Below are positions 27,385 to 35,977 of a stretch of DNA of 64,000 nucleotides, in pieces; positions within the stretch are counted from its first letter, which is position 1; every line of letters begins with the position of its first letter. The position numbers and the translations under genes are program-made. The stretch is taken from the NCBI RefSeq assembly GCF_030758455.1, contig NZ_CP132353.1:1364001-1428000 (forward strand), given 5' to 3'. The notes below the pieces were generated by a model. It was not told where the DNA came from and did no database searches. It worked only from the letters and a program-made list of their open reading frames with translations. This DNA is from Erwinia pyri. Lineage in GTDB: Bacteria > Pseudomonadota > Gammaproteobacteria > Enterobacterales > Enterobacteriaceae.

Positions 27385-28647
27385 ATGGATAAACTTCCTC
27401 AAGCCACGTCGCCTCTGGTCACGTGGCTTCATTATCTTGAGAATCTCCATACTCAAGCTATCGAACTCGGGCTGGCACGCGTCCAACGCGTGGCTGCTTC
27501 GCTCGACCTGTTAACCCCAGCCCCCGTTGTATTTACTGTTGCAGGTACCAACGGCAAAGGCACCACCTGCCGGACGCTGGAAACGCTGCTGATTGCCGCA
27601 GGCTATCGCGTGGGCGTCTTCAGCTCACCACATCTGCTGCGGTACACCGAGCGGGTCCGCATTCAGGGAGAGGAGCTGCCGGAAGCGGATCACACCGCCT
27701 CGTTTGCGGATATCAACGCCGGACGTGGCGAAACCTCGCTGACCTATTTTGAATTTGGCACCCTCTCTGCGCTGTGGCTGTTCAAACGCGCCAGGCTCGA
27801 TGTGGTTATCCTGGAAGTTGGCCTGGGCGGGCGTCTGGATGCCACTAACATTGTTGATGCCGACGTGGCCGTGGTAACCAGCATTGCGCTGGATCATACC
27901 GACTGGCTGGGCCCCGATCGCGAAAGCATTGGCCGTGAAAAAGCGGGCGTGTTCCGTGCCGGAAAACCGGCCGTAGTTGGCGAGCCGGATATGCCGCAAA
28001 GTATTGCGGAGGTAGCCGATGCGCTGGGCGCACAGCTGCTTAAGCGCGACAGGGAGTGGTCTTATGCGGTGGCTGACGGTAGCTGGTCATTTACCGATGC
28101 GCATGGCTCGCTGAAAGCGTTGCCGCTGCCGCAGGTACCGCTGCCCAATGCTGCTACTGCGCTGGCTGCTTTGCGCGCATCACCTCTCAGCGTCGATAAA
28201 GAAATCATTTACCAGTGGCTGGATAAGGCCATTTTGCCCGGCCGTTTCCAGACGGTAGCGGACTCACCCCGTGTGATTCTGGATGTGGCACACAACCCTC
28301 ATGCGGCCGCTTATCTGGCCGGACGCCTGAGCGAACTGTCGAAAACCGGCAAAGTTCACGCCGTGGTCGGCATGCTGCACGATAAAGATATTGCCGGTAC
28401 GCTGGCCTCGCTGGCACCGGAAGTGGATGAATGGTATTGCGCGCCGCTGGAAGGGCCGCGCGGTGCCAGCGCTGAGCAGCTTAAGGCCTGTTTGCCGCAG
28501 GCTCAGACCTTTGCCAGCGTGGCTGAGGCGTATCATTACGCGCTTCAGCAGGCGGCAGAGCAGGATATTGTGCTGGTGTGTGGCTCTTTCCACACCGTAG
28601 CGCACGTAATGGAAACGAGGGAAGCGGAGAACGGCAGTGGCCAGTAA
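27385..28647 (+). CDS. folC: FolC, dihydrofolate synthase / folylpolyglutamate synthase
   Basis: FolC adds glutamate to dihydropteroate and then builds polyglutamate tails on folates. The 420-residue protein (E. coli 422) has the ATP loop VAGTNGKGTT at 52-61, the conserved YTERVRIQGEEL, and a Mur-ligase-like core with SIALDHTDWLG. The C-terminal domain contains ILDVAHNPHAAAYLA. The ATG is at 27385. Its last 11 bp overlap dedD, coupling the two. Confidence 0.95.
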   Translation: MDKLPQATSPLVTWLHYLENLHTQAIELGLARVQRVAASLDLLTPAPVVFTVAGTNGKGTTCRTLETLLIAAGYRVGVFSSPHLLRYTERVRIQGEELPEADHTASFADINAGRGETSLTYFEFGTLSALWLFKRARLDVVILEVGLGGRLDATNIVDADVAVVTSIALDHTDWLGPDRESIGREKAGVFRAGKPAVVGEPDMPQSIAEVADALGAQLLKRDREWSYAVADGSWSFTDAHGSLKALPLPQVPLPNAATALAALRASPLSVDKEIIYQWLDKAILPGRFQTVADSPRVILDVAHNPHAAAYLAGRLSELSKTGKVHAVVGMLHDKDIAGTLASLAPEVDEWYCAPLEGPRGASAEQLKACLPQAQTFASVAEAYHYALQQAAEQDIVLVCGSFHTVAHVMETREAENGSGQ

Positions 28648-29362
28648 GTTTCAAAACCGTTTAGTCGGGACCGTCATTATCGTAGCACTTGGCGTGATCG
28701 TTTTGCCGGGCCTGCTCGACGGCAAGAAAAAGCATTACAAAGAAGAATTCGCGGCCATTCCACTGGTGCCGAAACCAGGTGACCAGCAGGAAAACGATCT
28801 GGTGCCGCCGGTAACGCAGCCTTTACCGACGCAGCCGCCGGAAGGCGCGGGAACCGCGGTTGTGGGTCAAAACAGCGGCAACAGTTCTCAGGCTGAAAGT
28901 GGCTCCACGGCACCGCAGTCCCACAATCAACCCAGCGTGGTCGCGCCGCCGCCGGTGGTCGAGTCTAAGCCTGTGCCTAAGCCGGTTGAGAAGCCTAAAC
29001 CGAAACCGGTTGAAAAACCCAAGCCCCAGCCGAAGCCAGAACCTAAACCAGAGCCGAAGCCTGAACCTGCTCCGGCACCTCAGCCTGCAGAGCCTGCTCC
29101 GCAGTCAGAAGCACCGGGCGGTCAGGCCTGGGTTGTGCAGCTTGGTGCACTGAAAAATGCCAGCAAGGTAAATGAAGTGGTGGCGCAGCTGCGTCTCTCT
29201 GGCTATCGCGCCTTTACCGTGCCTTCCACGCCGGTTCAGGGACAGATAACCCGCATTTACGTCGGGCCGGATGCGTCGAAAGCGAAGATGCAGGCGGCGG
29301 TAGGTGAGCTTAAGAGCATTTCTGGCTTAGGTGGAGTCGTGAAGCCTTACAGCGCGCGTTAG
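28637..29362 (+). CDS. dedD: DedD, SPOR-domain cell division protein
   Basis: A 241-residue bitopic protein. One membrane helix (VGTVIIVALGVIVLPGLLDG) spans about residues 10-29. A periplasmic linker rich in Pro, Lys and Glu contains a low-complexity stretch of repeated KPxPKP units at about 115-150. The C-terminal SPOR domain (WVVQLGALKNASKVNEVVAQ onward, about 165-241) binds denuded septal glycan. DedD assists constriction at the septum. The start is GTG at 28637, giving MASKFQNRLV as in E. coli. Confidence 0.94.
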   Translation: MASKFQNRLVGTVIIVALGVIVLPGLLDGKKKHYKEEFAAIPLVPKPGDQQENDLVPPVTQPLPTQPPEGAGTAVVGQNSGNSSQAESGSTAPQSHNQPSVVAPPPVVESKPVPKPVEKPKPKPVEKPKPQPKPEPKPEPKPEPAPAPQPAEPAPQSEAPGGQAWVVQLGALKNASKVNEVVAQLRLSGYRAFTVPSTPVQGQITRIYVGPDASKAKMQAAVGELKSISGLGGVVKPYSAR

Positions 29363-29374
29363 CAGCTGAACAGG

Positions 29375-29412
29375 GCCGGATCGTTTACCCTGCAGAGAGG
29401 GAGCGATCCGGC
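29375..29412 (+). other. 3' hairpin just after dedD
   Basis: GCCGGATCG at 29375-29383 pairs with CGATCCGGC at 29404-29412; inside, CCCT (29388-29391) pairs with AGGG (29398-29401). There is no T-run. It looks like a stabilising hairpin or a palindromic repeat unit, not a terminator. A second small hairpin, GCGGGTG/CACCCGC, lies at 29453-29473. Confidence 0.65.
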
Positions 29413-29529
29413 GCGGCGCATCACCGTAACGTCCTGCTCAGGTTTCGCTACAGCGGGTGACTTTTCCACCCGCAAAACGTAAGCCTGTGGCTATTAGTGT
29501 AAGAGTCTCTGCCTTATTTATAACCTTAA

Positions 29530-29657
29530 AGGGTAGGTTTCCGCCCCAGAGCATCCTGTTGCGGGCGGGCGTTACCTGAAGCAAATCAAAATATTGCACC
29601 GTCCGCTCTTCCGCCAGGCGAGGAAGGCCGCCAGCAGGCATTCTTGCTGGTTTTTTT
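29530..29657 (+). ncRNA. Candidate structured RNA ending in an intrinsic terminator, dedD-cvpA gap
   Basis: Between dedD and cvpA, CCGCCC (29541-29546) can pair with GGGCGG (29563-29568), extended by GGTA/TACC just outside (29533-29536 with 29572-29575). The stretch ends at a clear terminator, CCAGCAGG at 29631-29638 with CTTGCTGG at 29643-29650 and then T7. It may be the tail of the accD-folC-dedD message or a separate small RNA. A weak promoter-like tttata sits near 29518-29523. Evidence for an independent RNA is weak. Confidence 0.3.
29631..29657 (+). terminator. Intrinsic terminator upstream of cvpA
   Basis: CCAGCAGG (29631-29638), loop CATT, CTTGCTGG (29643-29650; one G-U pair), then seven Ts at 29651-29657. 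It isolates the dedD side from the PurR-controlled cvpA promoter. Confidence 0.85.
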
Positions 29658-29695
29658 AACGCCCGTCTTTAAATAAACTGGTAAAGGAAAACGCT

Positions 29696-29724
29696 ACGCA
29701 AACGTTTTCTTTTTCTGTTAGAAT
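29696..29724 (+). promoter_or_regulatory. PurR operator and -10 of the cvpA-purF promoter
   Basis: acgcaaacgttttctt at 29696-29711 matches the PurR consensus ANGCAANCGNTTNCNT at every fixed position. A -10 candidate, tagaat, lies at 29719-29724. The -35 would lie under the operator, so PurR with hypoxanthine or guanine should block RNA polymerase, as known for the E. coli cvpA-purF operon. Confidence 0.9.
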
Positions 29725-29738
29725 TCGCCCCGAACTAT

Positions 29739-29793
29739 AGGTCGCATCCCTCTGTTGCGCGGCGGCACCACGTGCAACAGAGGGATGCGACCT
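29739..29793. repeat. Perfect 20-bp inverted repeat in the cvpA leader
   Basis: The left arm at 29739-29758 (aggtcgcatccctctgttgc) is the exact reverse complement of the right arm at 29774-29793, with a 15-base spacer rich in G and C. No T-run follows. It begins 15 bp after the -10, so the transcript would start almost at the foot of a 20-bp stem, and the stem ends 26 bp before the cvpA ATG. Confidence 0.9.
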
Positions 29794-29819
29794 TAGGGGC
29801 ACAGTCGCTGGAAGAGTTC

Positions 29820-30305
29820 ATGGTCTGGATAGATTACGTCATTATTGCGGTTATTGGTTTTTCGGCTCTTGTCAGCCTGATCCGGGGGTTCGTTCGGGAA
29901 GCATTATCCCTCGTTACCTGGGGTTGCGCATTTTTTGTCGCCAGTCATTACTACTCTTACTTAGCCGTCTGGTTCACAGGGTTTGAAGACGAACTGGTTC
30001 GAAATGGAATCGCCATTGGGGTGTTGTTCGTGGCCACGCTGTTAGTCGGGGCAATCGTCAATTACGTCATTGGTTCGCTGGTTGAAAAAACCGGCCTGTC
30101 AGGTACTGACAGAGTGTTGGGCGTCTGTTTCGGGGCTTTACGTGGCGTGCTGATTGTTTCAGCCATTCTGTTTTTCCTCGATACATTCACCGGCTTTTCC
30201 AAAAGCCCGGACTGGCAACAGTCCCAGCTGGTTCCCCAGTTCAGTTACGTCATCAGGTGGTTTTTTGACTACCTGAAAAGTACGTCGAGTTTTTTGCCCC
30301 GGTAA
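29820..30305 (+). CDS. cvpA: CvpA, colicin V production inner-membrane protein
   Basis: A 161-residue inner-membrane protein with four helices (WIDYVIIAVIGFSALVSLIR first), the size of E. coli CvpA (162). It is needed for colicin V export in E. coli and for envelope tolerance to bile or deoxycholate in several enterics; its biochemical role is unknown. The ATG at 29820 matches the family start MVWIDYVIIA; a start 48 bases upstream would run through the inverted repeat and is rejected. It is co-transcribed with purF (36 bp gap) from the PurR-controlled promoter. Confidence 0.94.
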   Translation: MVWIDYVIIAVIGFSALVSLIRGFVREALSLVTWGCAFFVASHYYSYLAVWFTGFEDELVRNGIAIGVLFVATLLVGAIVNYVIGSLVEKTGLSGTDRVLGVCFGALRGVLIVSAILFFLDTFTGFSKSPDWQQSQLVPQFSYVIRWFFDYLKSTSSFLPR

Positions 30306-30341
30306 TAGAACCGGGGTTGCGGCTTATGAGGAAATAACCAC

Positions 30342-31859
30342 ATGTGCGGTATTGTCGGGATCGCCGGATTCATGCCGGTCAACCAGTCGATTTATGACGC
30401 GTTAACGGTGCTCCAGCACCGTGGGCAGGATGCCGCAGGCATCGTTACCATTGATGCATTGAATTGCTTCCGCCTGCGTAAAGCAAACGGTCTGGTTAGC
30501 GATGTATTTGAAGCCCGCCATATGCAGCGTCTGCAGGGCAATATGGGGATCGGCCACGTCCGTTACCCAACGGCCGGAAGCTCCAGCGCTTCTGAAGCGC
30601 AGCCCTTCTACGTGAACTCGCCTTATGGCATTACGCTCGCGCATAACGGTAATCTGACCAACGCGCACGAGCTGCGTAAGCAGCTGTTTGAAAGCGGTCG
30701 TCGTCACGTCAACACCACGTCAGATTCTGAAATCCTGCTGAATATCTTCGCGGTTGAGCTGGATCGTTTTCAGCATTACCCGCTTGAAGCGGATAACATT
30801 TTTGCTGCAGTGGCTGCCGTTCATCAACATGTCCGCGGTGCCTATGCCTGCGTGGCGATGATTATCGGCCATGGTCTGGTGGCGTTCCGCGATCCTAACG
30901 GCATCCGTCCGTTGGTGATTGGCAAGCGCGGCATGAAAGATGGCCGCAGCGAATATATGGTGGCGTCTGAGAGCGTGGCGCTGGATACGCTGGGCTTTGA
31001 ATTCTTGCGCGACGTTGCGCCAGGCGAAGCGGTCTACGTCACTGAAAAAGGGCAGCTGTTTACCCGTCAGTGCGCTGAGAACCCTAAATTCAACCCATGC
31101 CTGTTCGAGTATGTCTACTTTGCCCGCCCGGACTCTTTCCTGGACAAAATTTCCGTCTACAGCGCCCGCGTTCGCATGGGTACCAAGCTGGGCGAGAAAA
31201 TTGCCCGCGAGTGGGAAGACCTGGATATTGATGTGGTCATTCCTATTCCGGAAACCTCCTGCGATATCGCGCTGGAGATGGCACGCATCCTGGACAAGCC
31301 TTATCGTCAGGGGTTTGTGAAAAACCGTTACGTAGGCCGTACCTTTATCATGCCGGGCCAGCACCAGCGCCGCAGCGCGGTTCGCCGCAAGCTTAACGCT
31401 AACCGTGCCGAGTTCCGTGGTAAAAACGTGCTGCTGGTGGATGATTCTATCGTGCGCGGCACCACCTGCGAACAGATCATCGAGATGGCACGTGAAGCCG
31501 GAGCGAAGAAAGTCTATCTGGCTTCCGCAGCACCGGAAATCCGTTTCCCTAACGTTTACGGCATCGATATGCCAAGCGCCACGGAGCTGATTGCTCATGG
31601 TCGCGAAGTGGAAGAGATCCGTCAGCTGATCGGCGCCGATGGCCTGATCTTCCAGGATCTGAACGATCTGATTGAAGCGGTGAAAGAGGAGAACCCCGAT
31701 ATCGTGCAGTTCGAATGCTCGGTGTTCAACGGTATCTACGTCACCAAAGATGTCGATCAGCAATATCTGGAGTACCTCCAGTCGCTGCGTAATGATGATG
31801 CCAAAGCGATGGCGCGTCAGAACGAAGTAGAAAACCTGGAAATGCACAACGAAGGCTAA
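30342..31859 (+). CDS. purF: PurF, amidophosphoribosyltransferase
   Basis: PurF makes 5-phosphoribosylamine from PRPP and glutamine, the committed step of purine synthesis. The 505-residue length is usual. The N-terminal nucleophile Cys is exposed after Met removal ([10 protein letters not shown]). The glutaminase domain covers about residues 1-235, and the PRTase domain holds the PRPP loop [13 protein letters not shown]. It lies downstream of cvpA under a PurR operator and ends at a strong terminator. Confidence 0.97.
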   Translation: MCGIVGIAGFMPVNQSIYDALTVLQHRGQDAAGIVTIDALNCFRLRKANGLVSDVFEARHMQRLQGNMGIGHVRYPTAGSSSASEAQPFYVNSPYGITLAHNGNLTNAHELRKQLFESGRRHVNTTSDSEILLNIFAVELDRFQHYPLEADNIFAAVAAVHQHVRGAYACVAMIIGHGLVAFRDPNGIRPLVIGKRGMKDGRSEYMVASESVALDTLGFEFLRDVAPGEAVYVTEKGQLFTRQCAENPKFNPCLFEYVYFARPDSFLDKISVYSARVRMGTKLGEKIAREWEDLDIDVVIPIPETSCDIALEMARILDKPYRQGFVKNRYVGRTFIMPGQHQRRSAVRRKLNANRAEFRGKNVLLVDDSIVRGTTCEQIIEMAREAGAKKVYLASAAPEIRFPNVYGIDMPSATELIAHGREVEEIRQLIGADGLIFQDLNDLIEAVKEENPDIVQFECSVFNGIYVTKDVDQQYLEYLQSLRNDDAKAMARQNEVENLEMHNEG

Positions 31860-31885
31860 TACCCTGAGTTCTGCAGGCAGGTCAG

Positions 31886-31920
31886 ATGGGCCGGAAGCGA
31901 TTCCGGCCCATTTCTTTTTT
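31886..31920 (+). terminator. Intrinsic terminator of cvpA-purF
   Basis: ATGGGCCGGAA at 31886-31896 pairs with TTCCGGCCCAT at 31901-31911 around the loop GCGA, followed by tttctttttt. It lies upstream of ubiX, so ubiX should have its own promoter within the remaining 44 bp or depend on read-through. Confidence 0.93.
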
Positions 31921-31964
31921 GGCCCGCCATGTCATACTCAGCTCTCTAACTTCGCAGGATTATT

Positions 31965-32534
31965 ATGAAACGACTCATTATTGGCATCTCCGGTGCCAGC
32001 GGCGTCATCTATGGCGTACGTGCGCTGCAGATTTTGCAGCAGGTAAACGAGGTGGAAACCCATCTGGTGATGAGTCAGGCTGCCCGTCAGACACTGGCGC
32101 TGGAGAGCGATTACTCCGTGCGGGATGTCCAGGCGATGGCCGATGTGGTGCACGACGTGCGGGATATTGCCGCCAGCATCTCTTCCGGCTCCTTCAAAAC
32201 GGACGGGATGATTATCCTGCCCTGTTCGATGAAAACCCTCTCCGGTATTGTGCACAGTTATACCGATGGTCTGCTGACGCGCGCTGCCGACGTGGTGCTG
32301 AAAGAGCGCCGCCGTCTGGTGCTCTGCGTACGTGAAACGCCGCTCCATCTCGGCCATCTGCGTATGATGACCACCGCCGCTGAACTGGGCGCGATTATCA
32401 TGCCGCCGGTGCCGGCGTTTTACCACCGGCCCGAAAGCATCATGGATATCGTTGATCAGACGGTAAACCGTGTCCTCGATCAGTTTGATATCGCCCTCGA
32501 TAAAGATCTTTTTACGCGCTGGCAGGGTGCATAA
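31965..32534 (+). CDS. ubiX: UbiX, flavin prenyltransferase
   Basis: UbiX makes the prenylated FMN cofactor used by the decarboxylase UbiD in ubiquinone synthesis. The 189 residues match the family. The FMN-binding LIIGISGASGVIYGVRALQ is at residues 3-21, and the ligand loops SSGSFKTDGMIILPCSMKTL and PPVPAFYHRPESI follow. The ATG at 31965 has caggat upstream. Order purF-ubiX-hisJ is as in E. coli. UbiD is not in this window. Confidence 0.95.
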   Translation: MKRLIIGISGASGVIYGVRALQILQQVNEVETHLVMSQAARQTLALESDYSVRDVQAMADVVHDVRDIAASISSGSFKTDGMIILPCSMKTLSGIVHSYTDGLLTRAADVVLKERRRLVLCVRETPLHLGHLRMMTTAAELGAIIMPPVPAFYHRPESIMDIVDQTVNRVLDQFDIALDKDLFTRWQGA

Positions 32535-32543
32535 TCCGCAAAT

Positions 32544-32566
32544 AAACGCACTGAAACAGTGCGTTT
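32544..32566 (+). terminator. Terminator after ubiX
   Basis: AAACGCACTG (32544-32553) pairs with CAGTGCGTTT (32557-32566) around AAA, followed by gttggtgc, only moderately T-rich. It is a probable intrinsic terminator. The rest of the gap to 32817 holds the promoter of the histidine/basic amino acid operon; no other gene is seen. Confidence 0.75.
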
Positions 32567-32817
32567 GTTGGTGCTGAATCGCTTTTTGGGCATTCAGTGC
32601 ACCAAAATGCATCATTGCATTCCCCGAAAGGTTACAAACCTGTTATAAATTTCCCTGGATTCCCCTTATTTGCCTCGTCACAAGGCGTAATGCGGGGATT
32701 GCGCAGCGATGGGGCAAAGCCCGGCAAAATTGGCATGAAATCTGCAAAAGACAATTGCTTTTACTGCGCTAACAACATCACGACTGAGATAATAAAAACC
32801 ATACTCGAGGGTAATTT

Positions 32818-33600
32818 ATGAAAAAGCAGGTCCTGGCTCTTTCTCTGCTGCTGGCTCTCTCTTCAGCAGGTAGCGCCTTTGCTGCCGTGCCGAAAACGCT
32901 GCGTATCGGCACCGATCCAACTTATGCGCCTTTTGAATCTAAAAATGCTCAGGGGCAACTGGTTGGCTTCGATATCGATCTGGCGAATGAGATCTGTAAA
33001 CGTATCGAGACCAAATGTACCTATGTGGAAAGTGATTTCGATGCTTTGATCCCCTCACTGAAAGCGAAAAAAATTGATGCCATCATCTCTTCGCTCTCTA
33101 TCACTGAAAAGCGTCAGCAGGAGATCGCCTTCTCGGAAAAACTCTATGCAGCTAACGCCCGTCTGATCGCGCCGAAAGGCTCTAAAATCATGCCGACGCT
33201 GGATTCGCTGAAAGGCAAAACCATCGGCCTGCTGCAGGGCACCACCCAGGAAACCTATGCCAACCAAAACTGGCGTCCAAAAGGCATCACCATTACCCCT
33301 TACGCTAACCAGGATCTGGTTTATCAGGATCTGACGGCTGGCCGTATCGATGCTGCCTTCCAGGATGAGGTCGCCGCCAGCGAAGGCTTCCTGAAGCAGC
33401 CTGCCGGTAAAGAGTATGCGTTTGCTGGCCCGGCGGTGAAAGATGAAAAAATCTTCGGTGTGGGTACCGGTATGGGCATGCGTAAAGATGATGCTGACCT
33501 GAAAGCGGCCATTGATAAAGCGTTTGATTCAATGCGCAAAGATGGCACCTACGACAAATTAGCTAAAAAGTATTTCGACTTTGACGTGTACGGCGGTTAA
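32818..33600 (+). CDS. hisJ: Periplasmic basic amino acid/histidine-binding protein (HisJ/ArgT)
   Basis: A 260-residue type II binding protein with a 22-residue signal peptide ([22 protein letters not shown]). It reads as a mosaic of the two E. coli paralogues: the N- and C-terminal parts ([30 protein letters not shown]) look like HisJ, the middle ([18 protein letters not shown] then [19 protein letters not shown]) like ArgT. Only one such gene precedes hisQMP, whereas E. coli has argT and hisJ in tandem. It probably serves histidine, lysine, arginine and ornithine, delivering to HisQMP. The ATG at 32818 has gagggta upstream. Confidence 0.87.
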   Translation: MKKQVLALSLLLALSSAGSAFAAVPKTLRIGTDPTYAPFESKNAQGQLVGFDIDLANEICKRIETKCTYVESDFDALIPSLKAKKIDAIISSLSITEKRQQEIAFSEKLYAANARLIAPKGSKIMPTLDSLKGKTIGLLQGTTQETYANQNWRPKGITITPYANQDLVYQDLTAGRIDAAFQDEVAASEGFLKQPAGKEYAFAGPAVKDEKIFGVGTGMGMRKDDADLKAAIDKAFDSMRKDGTYDKLAKKYFDFDVYGG

Positions 33601-33614
33601 GTAAAACCTGTCAT

Positions 33615-33651
33615 GGGGGTCAGCCTGTCTGCAGACGGCGACCCCCGTTTT
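33615..33651 (+). other. Attenuating hairpin between hisJ and hisQ
   Basis: GGGGGTC (33615-33621) pairs with GACCCCC (33640-33646), with GCC/GGC and the palindrome GTCTGCAGAC inside, then gtttt. It could partly terminate transcription or protect the hisJ 3' end, keeping the binding protein in excess over the membrane complex. In Salmonella a repetitive palindrome occupies this spot. Confidence 0.7.
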
Positions 33652-33703
33652 GTACGCCACGGGCGGATAAAACACGAAGTTAATCCAAAGACAGGACATC
33701 ATT

Positions 33704-34390
33704 ATGCTGTATGGCTATTCGGAAGTAATTTTAAAAGGGGCGTTGGTCACGCTGGAACTGGCTCTGAGTTCCGTGCTGCTCTCCGTTATCCTTGGACTGA
33801 TTGGCGCAGGGGCCAAACTCTCCCACAACCGTCCGTTACGGATGATTTTCGAAGGTTACACCACCCTTATTCGTGGCGTACCCGACCTGGTGCTGATGCT
33901 GCTGATTTTCTATGGCCTGCAGATAGCCCTGAATCAGCTCACCGATCTGCTGGGCGTCGATCAGTTCGATATTGATCCGATGGTTGCCGGCATCATCACT
34001 CTCGGCTTTATCTATGGCGCTTACTTCACTGAAACTTTCCGCGGTGCCTATATGGCCGTGCCGAAAGGGCAAATTGAAGCTGCAACCGCCTTCGGCTTCA
34101 CCTCCTCCCAGATCTTCCGCCGCATACTTTTCCCGGGCATGATGCGCTTTGCGCTGCCGGGCATCGGCAACAACTGGCAGGTGATCCTCAAGGCGACCGC
34201 GCTGGTCTCTTTACTGGGGCTGGAAGATGTGGTTAAGGCGACGCAGCTGGCGGGGAAAAGTACCTGGCAGCCGTTCTACTTTGCTATTGTGGCCGGGATA
34301 ATTTACCTGGTCTTTACCACGCTCTCCAACGGCGTCCTGTTGTGGCTTGAACGCCGTTATTCGGTGGGTGTGAGAAGGGCTGACTTATGA
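33704..34390 (+). CDS. hisQ: HisQ, basic amino acid ABC permease
   Basis: A 228-residue inner-membrane permease with five helices (YSEVILKGALVTLELALSSV first). The EAA loop that contacts HisP is EAATAFGFTSSQIFRRILFP near residues 128-147. It forms a heterodimeric channel with HisM for HisJ/ArgT cargo. The sequence aligns without gaps to E. coli HisQ (228). The ATG at 33704 is preceded by acaggacatc. The stop overlaps the hisM start (ATGA). Confidence 0.95.
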   Translation: MLYGYSEVILKGALVTLELALSSVLLSVILGLIGAGAKLSHNRPLRMIFEGYTTLIRGVPDLVLMLLIFYGLQIALNQLTDLLGVDQFDIDPMVAGIITLGFIYGAYFTETFRGAYMAVPKGQIEAATAFGFTSSQIFRRILFPGMMRFALPGIGNNWQVILKATALVSLLGLEDVVKATQLAGKSTWQPFYFAIVAGIIYLVFTTLSNGVLLWLERRYSVGVRRADL

Positions 34391-35103
34391 TCGATATTAT
34401 TCAGGAATACTGGAAAGCCCTGCTGTGGAGCGACGGCTACCGTTTCTCCGGCGTGGCCATTACGCTCTGGCTGCTGATTATCTCGGTGGTGCTGGGCGGC
34501 TGCCTGGCGGTACTGCTCTCTATAGCTCGCGTCTCCTCCATCACCGCCGTGCGTTTTCCAGTGTGGCTGTTCACCTACGTTTTTCGCGGTACGCCGCTCT
34601 ATGTGCAGCTGCTGATCTTCTACTCCGGCATGTACACGCTGGAAGTGGTCAAAGGCAACGATCTGCTGAATGCTTTCTTCCGAAGCGGCCTGAACTGTAC
34701 ATTGCTGGCGCTGACCTTAAACACCTGTGCCTACACCACGGAAATCTTTGCCGGGGCTATCCGCGCCGTTCCGCATGGGGAAATTGAGGCGGCACGCGCT
34801 TACGGCTTCTCCACATTTAAGCTCTACCGCTGCATCATCATGCCTTCAGCTCTGCGGACGGCACTCCCGGCCTACAGCAATGAAGTGATCCTGATGCTGC
34901 ACTCTACGGCGCTCGCTTTTACCGCCACGGTGCCCGACCTGCTCAAGGTCGCCCGCGACATAAACTCGGCAACCTATCAGCCGTTTATCGCCTTCGGTAT
35001 CGCTGCGCTGCTCTATCTGATTATCTCCTATGTGTTGATTAGTCTGTTCCGCAAGGCGGAGCAACGCTGGCTGAAGCACGTTAAACCCTCATCGACCCAT
35101 TGA
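34387..35103 (+). CDS. hisM: HisM, basic amino acid ABC permease
   Basis: A 238-residue permease, partner of HisQ in the HisQMP2 complex. The EAA loop is EIEAARAYGFSTFKLYRCII, and the C-terminus AEQRWLKHVKPSSTH matches E. coli HisM (238). The ATG overlaps hisQ by four bases, and hisP starts 8 bp after its stop. Confidence 0.95.
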   Translation: MIDIIQEYWKALLWSDGYRFSGVAITLWLLIISVVLGGCLAVLLSIARVSSITAVRFPVWLFTYVFRGTPLYVQLLIFYSGMYTLEVVKGNDLLNAFFRSGLNCTLLALTLNTCAYTTEIFAGAIRAVPHGEIEAARAYGFSTFKLYRCIIMPSALRTALPAYSNEVILMLHSTALAFTATVPDLLKVARDINSATYQPFIAFGIAALLYLIISYVLISLFRKAEQRWLKHVKPSSTH

Positions 35104-35110
35104 GTGAACT

Positions 35111-35884
35111 ATGGCCGACAACAAATTAAACGTAACTGAACTGCATAAACGTTATGGCGAGCATGAGGTGCTGAAGGGCGTATCACTGCAGGCAAATGCC
35201 GGTGATGTCATCAGTATTATCGGCTCATCCGGCTCCGGGAAAAGTACTTTTCTGCGCTGCATTAACTTTCTGGAGAAGCCAAGCGAAGGCACTATTTCCG
35301 TCAATAATCACATGATCAATCTGGTACGGGACACCGACGGTCAGCTGAAAGTCTCTGACAAAGAGCAGCTGCGCGAATTGCGTACCAGCCTGACGATGGT
35401 GTTTCAGCACTTTAATCTCTGGAGCCATATGACGGTGCTGCAGAACGTGATGGAAGCACCGATTCAGGTTCTGGGGTTAAGCAAAGCGGAAGCGCAGTCG
35501 CGAGCCATCAGATACCTTGATAAAGTGGGGATCGATGAGCGCGCCAGGGGGAAATACCCGGTTAACCTCTCCGGCGGTCAGCAGCAGCGCGTTTCCATTG
35601 CCCGGGCGCTGGCGATGGAGCCGGAGGTGCTGCTGTTTGATGAGCCTACCTCGGCGCTTGACCCTGAACTGGTGGGCGAAGTGCTGAAAATCATGCAGAA
35701 GCTGGCGGAAGAGGGCAAAACCATGGTGGTGGTAACGCACGAAATGGAGTTTGCCCGCCACGTTTCCAGCCATGTGATCTTTCTGCATCAGGGCAAGATT
35801 GAGGAAGAGGGGCCGCCGCAAGAGGTGTTTAATAATCCCAAAAGCACCCGTCTGCAGCAGTTCCTCTCTGGCGCGTTGAAGTAG
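35111..35884 (+). CDS. hisP: HisP, ATP-binding subunit of the histidine/basic amino acid transporter
   Basis: A 257-residue ABC ATPase. Walker A is [14 protein letters not shown] near residue 39, the Q-loop [14 protein letters not shown], the signature [15 protein letters not shown], and Walker [18 protein letters not shown] with switch His in [12 protein letters not shown]. It drives HisQM. The sequence aligns over full length with E. coli HisP (257). It is the last gene of the his transport operon; a hairpin follows. Confidence 0.96.
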   Translation: MADNKLNVTELHKRYGEHEVLKGVSLQANAGDVISIIGSSGSGKSTFLRCINFLEKPSEGTISVNNHMINLVRDTDGQLKVSDKEQLRELRTSLTMVFQHFNLWSHMTVLQNVMEAPIQVLGLSKAEAQSRAIRYLDKVGIDERARGKYPVNLSGGQQQRVSIARALAMEPEVLLFDEPTSALDPELVGEVLKIMQKLAEEGKTMVVVTHEMEFARHVSSHVIFLHQGKIEEEGPPQEVFNNPKSTRLQQFLSGALK

Positions 35885-35894
35885 TCACAGCGAC

Positions 35895-35930
35895 ATAAGG
35901 CGTGCTGAGGGAAAACCCGGCACGCCTTAT
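35895..35930. terminator. Hairpin between convergent hisP and yfcH
   Basis: ATAAGGCGTGC (35895-35905) pairs with GCACGCCTTAT (35920-35930), with an inner GGG/CCC. There is little T-run on either strand. It lies at the junction of two convergent genes and probably marks their 3' ends. Confidence 0.65.
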
Positions 35931-35977
35931 AGCAGCAACCTTCTGTAACCGGCTCGGCAGCAGCTGTTTTACAGGTG

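Noticed and set aside
29438..29641. A 67-codon minus-strand frame in the dedD-cvpA gap
   Set aside because: No Shine-Dalgarno and no resemblance to a known small protein; the DNA is better explained by hairpins and a terminator.
29772..29819. An earlier start for cvpA
   Set aside because: It would put the 3' arm of the inverted repeat into the coding sequence and add 16 residues unlike CvpA; ATG 29820 matches the family start.
30720..31847. A 375-codon open frame on the minus strand
   Set aside because: It lies fully antisense to purF, whose identity is certain. Its composition (many His, Gln, Arg) is what a strongly biased plus-strand gene produces on its complement.
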